Source: Enoplolaimus lenunculus (Eukaryota; Nematoda; Enoplea; Enoplida; Thoracostomopsidae). From it: DNA of 64,000 nt. A program made the translations under genes and the position numbers. The notes below the pieces were generated by a model that did not search any database, had not been told where the DNA came from, and was given only the letters and a program-made list of their open reading frames with translations. The stretch spans positions 124,001-188,000 of the forward strand of contig JASANG010003548.1 in NCBI GenBank assembly GCA_030248215.1, written 5' to 3'. The first letter of the stretch is position 1. Each line of letters begins with the position of its first letter. Positions 60,201 through 64,000 of the stretch are shown here, one piece after another.

Positions 60201-60542
60201 TTTGAGTCCTGTTGTCATGGACGTAGCTCGGATTTCATTTCCGAAAGACAAAAAGTCCATGTTTTGACGTCATCAAAAATTTCGCTATGATATCACCCGC
60301 ATATACTTTTGATTAGGATTACAGTTTAGAAAAAAGTCCTTCAGACGCGGTCGACAGGGGTTCGCTGCCAGCGTCGACGGAGCCGTTTTTGTTTCTGTGA
60401 TCTTCGTGGCCGCAATGAACTTTTTTTGTAAATTTTAATAATTTCAGATTTCACTAATTCCGGATGAAGAAATTCGTACACAATGTAAAACCAACATGAT
60501 TCTTGGGTCGCTGGAGCCGGTGTTCAATCAAGCGTTTACAAT
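54570..60542 (+). CDS. Large Q-rich protein with RGS3-type C2 domain (3' exons outside window)
   Basis: Exons: 54570-57687, 58352-58402, 59269-59333, 60448-60542, with GT-AG borders and agreeing phases; the frame continues past the window. An in-frame stop lies seven codons before the ATG, so MPLFPFKIGKRRKSLP is the start. Exon 1 (about 1040 aa) is disordered: basic Ser-rich repeats (RKRSSSVGKRFNTVGK, about residues 145-165), an acidic patch near 220, Gln/His tracts at about 485-635 and 825-870, Asn and Thr runs after that. NPYCTVSK (about 428) and HPYCTMSR (about 792) are a repeated motif. Exons 2-4 begin a C2 domain: GELYLTVIVSPGLLTVT, INEAQNLCPRTKERNECNAY, VRISLIPDEEIRTQCKTN, LEPVFNQAFT. 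This matches the C2 of RGS3 (YVKISLIPED, DPAFHEHFFF from memory), so a G-protein or synaptic signalling role is inferred. Whether PDZ and RGS domains follow is unknown. Identity is moderate; gene reality is high. Confidence 0.85.
58010..58215. repeat. (AAAT)n-rich low-complexity tract
   Basis: AATAAATAAATAAA and variants with occasional C or G; it lies in the first intron of the C2-protein gene. Confidence 0.85.
58651..58965. mobile_element. hAT-like CCGGTTCCGG element in intron
   Basis: The left end AGGGCGCGACCGGAGATCCG and right end GGTATCCGG..CGTTCGCACCCTG are the CAGGG-type inverted ends. The flanks GGCATCGG and GCCATCGG agree at 7 of 8 positions. Confidence 0.65.
59643..59955. mobile_element. 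MITE with CTAGCGGATCC / GGATCCGCCATTAG ends
   Basis: CACTAGCGGATCCAGAGGGG and TTTTGGATCCGCCATTAG form inverted ends. Inside are AAAATTTTTTTGT and AAAATGGTAA words repeated about every 60-70 bp. It lies in the intron between the third and fourth exons of the C2-protein gene. Confidence 0.7.
60060..60270. other. GC-richer intronic segment with open frames on both strands
   Basis: Open reading of about 68-72 codons on either strand, with no recognisable domain and no usable splice borders, between exons 3 and 4 of the C2-protein gene. It shares GGCGAAAGCGGCT with about 16170, so a repeat is the likelier explanation. Confidence 0.3.
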
Positions 60543-60663
60543 GTAAGGCTTTTTAATAGACAATTTTAGTCGTTTTTTTAATTTAGACACATTTTTATAA
60601 TTTAATATTTTGACTAATGTTAGGATCTGCCAAGCCTAAGCGTAAGCCTAAACTGAAACATGA

Positions 60664-60755
60664 GTGTACACTGCAAAAATGGTGAGTCAAATTGACTCTC
60701 TCCGAAATCGGCTTTCGGGACTGCACAAACTGAGTCAAATTCGACTTTGTACAGA
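60664..60755. mobile_element. MITE D, left half, interrupted by a larger insertion
   Basis: TACACTGCAAAAATGGTGAG and GACTCTCTCCGAAATCGGC match the left half of the copies at 36333 and 50946. The right half is absent; unrelated sequence starts at about 60755 and continues to the window edge. Confidence 0.65.
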
Positions 60756-63125
60756 TGTCACTGCACCCAGCGCCTCTAAATTCTAGCAGAATTTAGGTGG
60801 ATAACAGCTGGGATCACATTTTTGAGGGAATGTGTGAGCTTTTTTTTGGGATTATATCCGGGCGGAAGGACTCCGTACAGGATTGTGTCGGCAGACACAG
60901 CTTTGGTTCAGGAGGTTCTTAGCTAAAAATCGCAGCCGATGAAGTTTCAGTACTCGGGAGGGCCGCTACGTATGCGTGTGCACAGGTCTGAAAACCGACA
61001 AGAGTTATACCGATGCACGGGTCTTGCGGATTCTTTCCTGGAAAGCCATGGGTACCCTCACAGCTAAAACAACTAAGCATAGCGTGGTTCCCCCTTGCCT
61101 GTTTGAAGTTTACAGTAGAATTTTGAAAACGGGTTTTATATTATGTGTGTATATTTTTGTTTTCTGTGCTTATGTGGTGTTTTAAAGTTTTCAGTGTTAT
61201 ATAAAGTGAGTGTTGCTGTAACCGGACCAGCTGGGCCGGTTATGCAAAACAGTTTTCACATGGGAGCTGACAACTTCTGTAGAGATAGAGCAGTGTGCTT
61301 TGGGAATGTTTTAAAAAGTTGCGGGGGTGTTTTCTTTTCGGTCTTTGAATATATTGTATTAATTGTTGGTTCAGCAGTTTGCTAAGGGGTTTATTGTTAT
61401 GATATACATCATGCCGGAAGTTAATAACGGCCCGCGGCAGCGGGCAGTTTGGTCTCGTTTTTCAAATTTGGACGCATTTAACGAGGCAGCGTCAGAATCC
61501 CAAGGTGAGATGAACTTAACACGCGATCAGCTTAATTTACTGTCGTTTGGGCTGCCGGATAGTTTGATTCCTAAAATCCTGATGAGCCTCATTTGGATTT
61601 TTGTTCTCAAATTCATAATAGCTTTGTACCGATATATCAATGTCTCTTTAAAAATTCTGCAGCTGCAGTTCCCTGATTTATTTGTTTAGAAAACTCAGTT
61701 TGTAACAGCGAAATAATTTTTACTTGTATCAAGTAAAAAGTATTAATGTCCATTTGATATAGGCTAACACATGTTAACACTGTATTGTTGTTAGGTTTGT
61801 TTGGGATTTTTATACTAATAAATTTCGGAGAGTATAGTTAGCTGCTATACTCAGGTGTTACTGTTTATTGTTCTCATCCCGCGTAGGCCTAGGTGATCCA
61901 CCCGCATGGTGGGGACTTAGCTTAGGTTACCCGGCGACGCTTTCGCACGTTAAGCATTCTTTACCTCATTCCTTTCAATCTGATGCGCGTCACCTCGTTC
62001 TCTGTCTTAGGCCTAAGCTCTCGCTTTCCTGTTTTGGGTCTGAGTATTCAATTCCGCTATGCATAGGCTCTCGATGGGTTAACCCGCATTTTTCGTGTCT
62101 TTCCTATCCGAGTGTTTCTAGTCACCTGCAGGTTTGCGAATTGTTAAGCAGTTTTACCTGGACCCGCAGATTTCGTGCGTGTCAGTATTGAACGGAATGA
62201 GTCTCGCGTTAGTGCGTATGTTTTAGCTAAATAGTGCACAGTGAATTCAGTAGCCGGCCTAAGATTTTGTGTTACATGCGTGGAATCGGATTCAGAGTTC
62301 AAAGTTTTATCATAATTCGGTGCGAGATTCAGGATATAGGAAGATTTATAGTTTCTGAGTAGCCAAAGTCGATCTTGTAGTTTTATCTCAATGGTGCTCG
62401 CGGATCATGATCCTGCTCGCACAGCTTTGCTATCTGTGTTTTGGCGTCGCCTATGTAGGCGATACGAGTTGTTCTAGTCAGATCCGATGCAGCGTTTCGC
62501 GGAGCAACGCTGTCAAGCCGGGTGTGTGACTCTGGGAATTAGTAGCTTGTCAGGGCGCTTAGGCTTAAGGCGTTTAACTGGGATCCCTGACTTAAGTTAA
62601 CTGTCTTGGGGCTGGGCGAAGTTGCTCGTTCCCGAGCGCATGTGTGGCTTGGCAAACGTTGACCTGAGGGGTGCTGCGTATTGGTCGGATCCTCGAAACT
62701 CTCTGTGTGTCACGACCACCTGGTAGACCTACCCCAGTCACGGGCTTAGGAGGATTCGCCATGTTCGATCTAATTTATCTCGCGTAAGCAGAAAGTTGCC
62801 GAGGGTAGGCGGCGTCCCTAACTTTTTGACTAATATGGGGGCTACTCCCGCTTTCATATAAGGGTCGCTACAGATAGAGAGTTGCATGACCCATCCGCTG
62901 AAGATACATATACCCCTTTCTTTATTTAATCGCCCCCAATATTTAGCCGATGTACATAGTGTATATAGTTTTAGAAATCGCTTGAAGGCTACCTAGGTTG
63001 GTTAGCCTAAAACTAACTGAGCTTCATGTTGCTTGTGAAGTTGCAACCCGTAATTTTAGTTCAAGAGTATATATCAGTAATTGAACAGTAAATATATATT
63101 GAGGTTATCTGTTTTAGTTTAAACA
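60756..63125. mobile_element. Candidate long terminal repeat of an LTR-type element (fossil)
   Basis: A block of different composition, free of the local MITEs, lies inside the half MITE D. It begins TGTCACTGCACCCAGCG and ends AAACA, a TG..CA arrangement, and is followed at once by TTGGCAAGCGACGC, which could be a primer-binding site. That would make a roughly 2.4-kb LTR and place the interior from 63126 on. The partner LTR would lie beyond the window and could not be checked. A frame of unknown function with a hydrophobic segment lies at 61390-61689. Whether the element is whole or broken cannot be said, and its family is not determined. Confidence 0.3.
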
Positions 63126-63884
63126 AATTGGCAAGCGACGCAAGCACAGAAAACGGGCGGTCAGCAAGCACATTGATACTGCCCCGATGCAACCAAACTT
63201 GACACGCACGGCCAGTACAAGCACGCTAACTGAGATAGCCACGCAGCAGCGGCGGGAGGAGTGGCTGCAAGCATTCTACGACGCAACCGCACCACTGCAG
63301 CGCCCAACACCAACCACCGCAGCAGCGCGTGCGTCGGCTTTATAGCCGGATTCAGATGCAGAGCTGGCCTCAGATAGCGAGATTGTTACAAAACGCAAGT
63401 AAGCATGAAATTTACCTATAGGTCTGTCTTTTGTCAAAGTTGTAACAACTGAAAACACAAAAATTTTATTTAATGGTACGTATTGTTGCTTTTGGGGGTG
63501 AGTAGCCCAGTCTTTGGTAACTAAATTTTTGTTAAGGGCTTGTATCAAAAGAGAAGTAGCACCCGTTAACGAGATCCGTGTAGTAAAATCGTCCGATACC
63601 GCGCGTATATATACGTAGTATCTATATAACGTTATACGTTGTGTATAACGCATACGCGGTAGTTTATGCGTAGCCGTATCTATAGTCATCATTTATATGT
63701 ATTGAGTAGTGTACATCGCTTTGTACACTAGAATCTATGTATACATAGAATGCTAGAATTGTGAAGGGATTGCAGACGTTGTAGTGTAAGGCGGTAATGT
63801 TACTAGGGGCACGTCTACGAAATGCATATAACATCATGGGCATAAAAGTATAGTCAAGCAGGGTTACTAGTAGATACTAAGACG
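63126..63884. other. Possible start of the element interior, unassigned
   Basis: GC-richer at 63126-63410 with coding-like composition, then AT-rich with palindromic ATATAACGTTATAC around 63625. I recognise no domain. An exon of the C2-protein gene was considered here, but its phase and content do not fit. Confidence 0.3.
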
Positions 63885-64000
63885 CACGGGAATCCCCTTA
63901 AAGAAAGGGGGATCGTCTATCACGATCCGAATGCACGGTATCCCTCTTAAAGAAAGAGGGATCGTTTACCACGATCCCATTATACTGGTGTCCCCCTTAA
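63885..64000. repeat. Tandem palindromic repeat, about 49 bp per unit, running off the window
   Basis: Units begin GCACGGGAATCCCCTTAAAG and GCACGGTATCCCTCTTAAAG. Each holds two hairpins: CCCCTTAAAGAAAGGGG and GATCGTCTATCACGATC. In unit two, compensating changes keep the first stem paired (CCCTCTT with AAGAGGG). A third unit starts at about 63981. Confidence 0.8.

Noticed and set aside
63126-63410. A further exon of the C2-domain gene after the TTTTAG at about 63119
   Set aside because: The phase-2 end of the exon at 60448-60542 does not continue sensibly here and the residues do not resemble the second half of a C2 domain.

Overview
This is animal (metazoan) nuclear DNA. Genes are spread over many small exons with canonical GT-AG introns, the proteins belong to animal or eukaryotic families (peroxiredoxin, pyrroline-5-carboxylate reductase, WASHC2/FAM21, GPKOW, LRRC58, an RGS3-type C2 protein), and the AT-rich spacers are packed with short inverted-repeat elements. 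About six genes in 64 kb, together with dense MITEs and tRNA-derived SINEs, suggest a small-genome invertebrate. A tunicate would fit, but the sequence alone does not settle the phylum.

Layout. 1-5.4 kb (+): the last three exons of a typical 2-Cys peroxiredoxin whose 5' part lies outside the window. 7.0-10.5 kb (-): a complete five-exon P5C reductase of 278 aa. 10.6-16.5 kb: no gene; a 43-bp tandem array, an array of TTAGGC-like units inside an expanded MITE, and several nested MITEs. 16.6-31.7 kb (-): a complete WASHC2/FAM21 gene that I could assemble as 18 exons and one 1470-aa frame, with all phases agreeing; its first intron holds a 1.3-kb foldback element. 32.6-33.8 kb (+): an intronless GPKOW homologue, divergent from FAM21 across about 830 bp. 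33.8-38.9 kb: MITEs, a degenerate satellite and a hAT-like element. 38.9-43.0 kb (-): complete LRRC58 in six exons (386 aa), with a tandem SINE in intron 1. 43.0-54.5 kb: gene-free, rich in MITEs. 54.6-60.5 kb (+): the 5' part of a Q-rich protein with a C-terminal C2 domain most like that of RGS3; its 3' exons are off the window. 60.7-64 kb: a compositionally different insertion, possibly a long LTR with the start of an interior, and short palindromic tandem repeats at the window edge.

The genes are unrelated housekeeping or signalling functions (redox, proline synthesis, endosomal sorting, splicing) and do not form a pathway. The most unusual material is in the repeats. One set of MITEs carries a core of degenerate (TTAGGC)n-like hexamers between at least two different kinds of terminal inverted repeat, two copies having perfect 8-bp target duplications; one copy has grown to a roughly 660-bp array.
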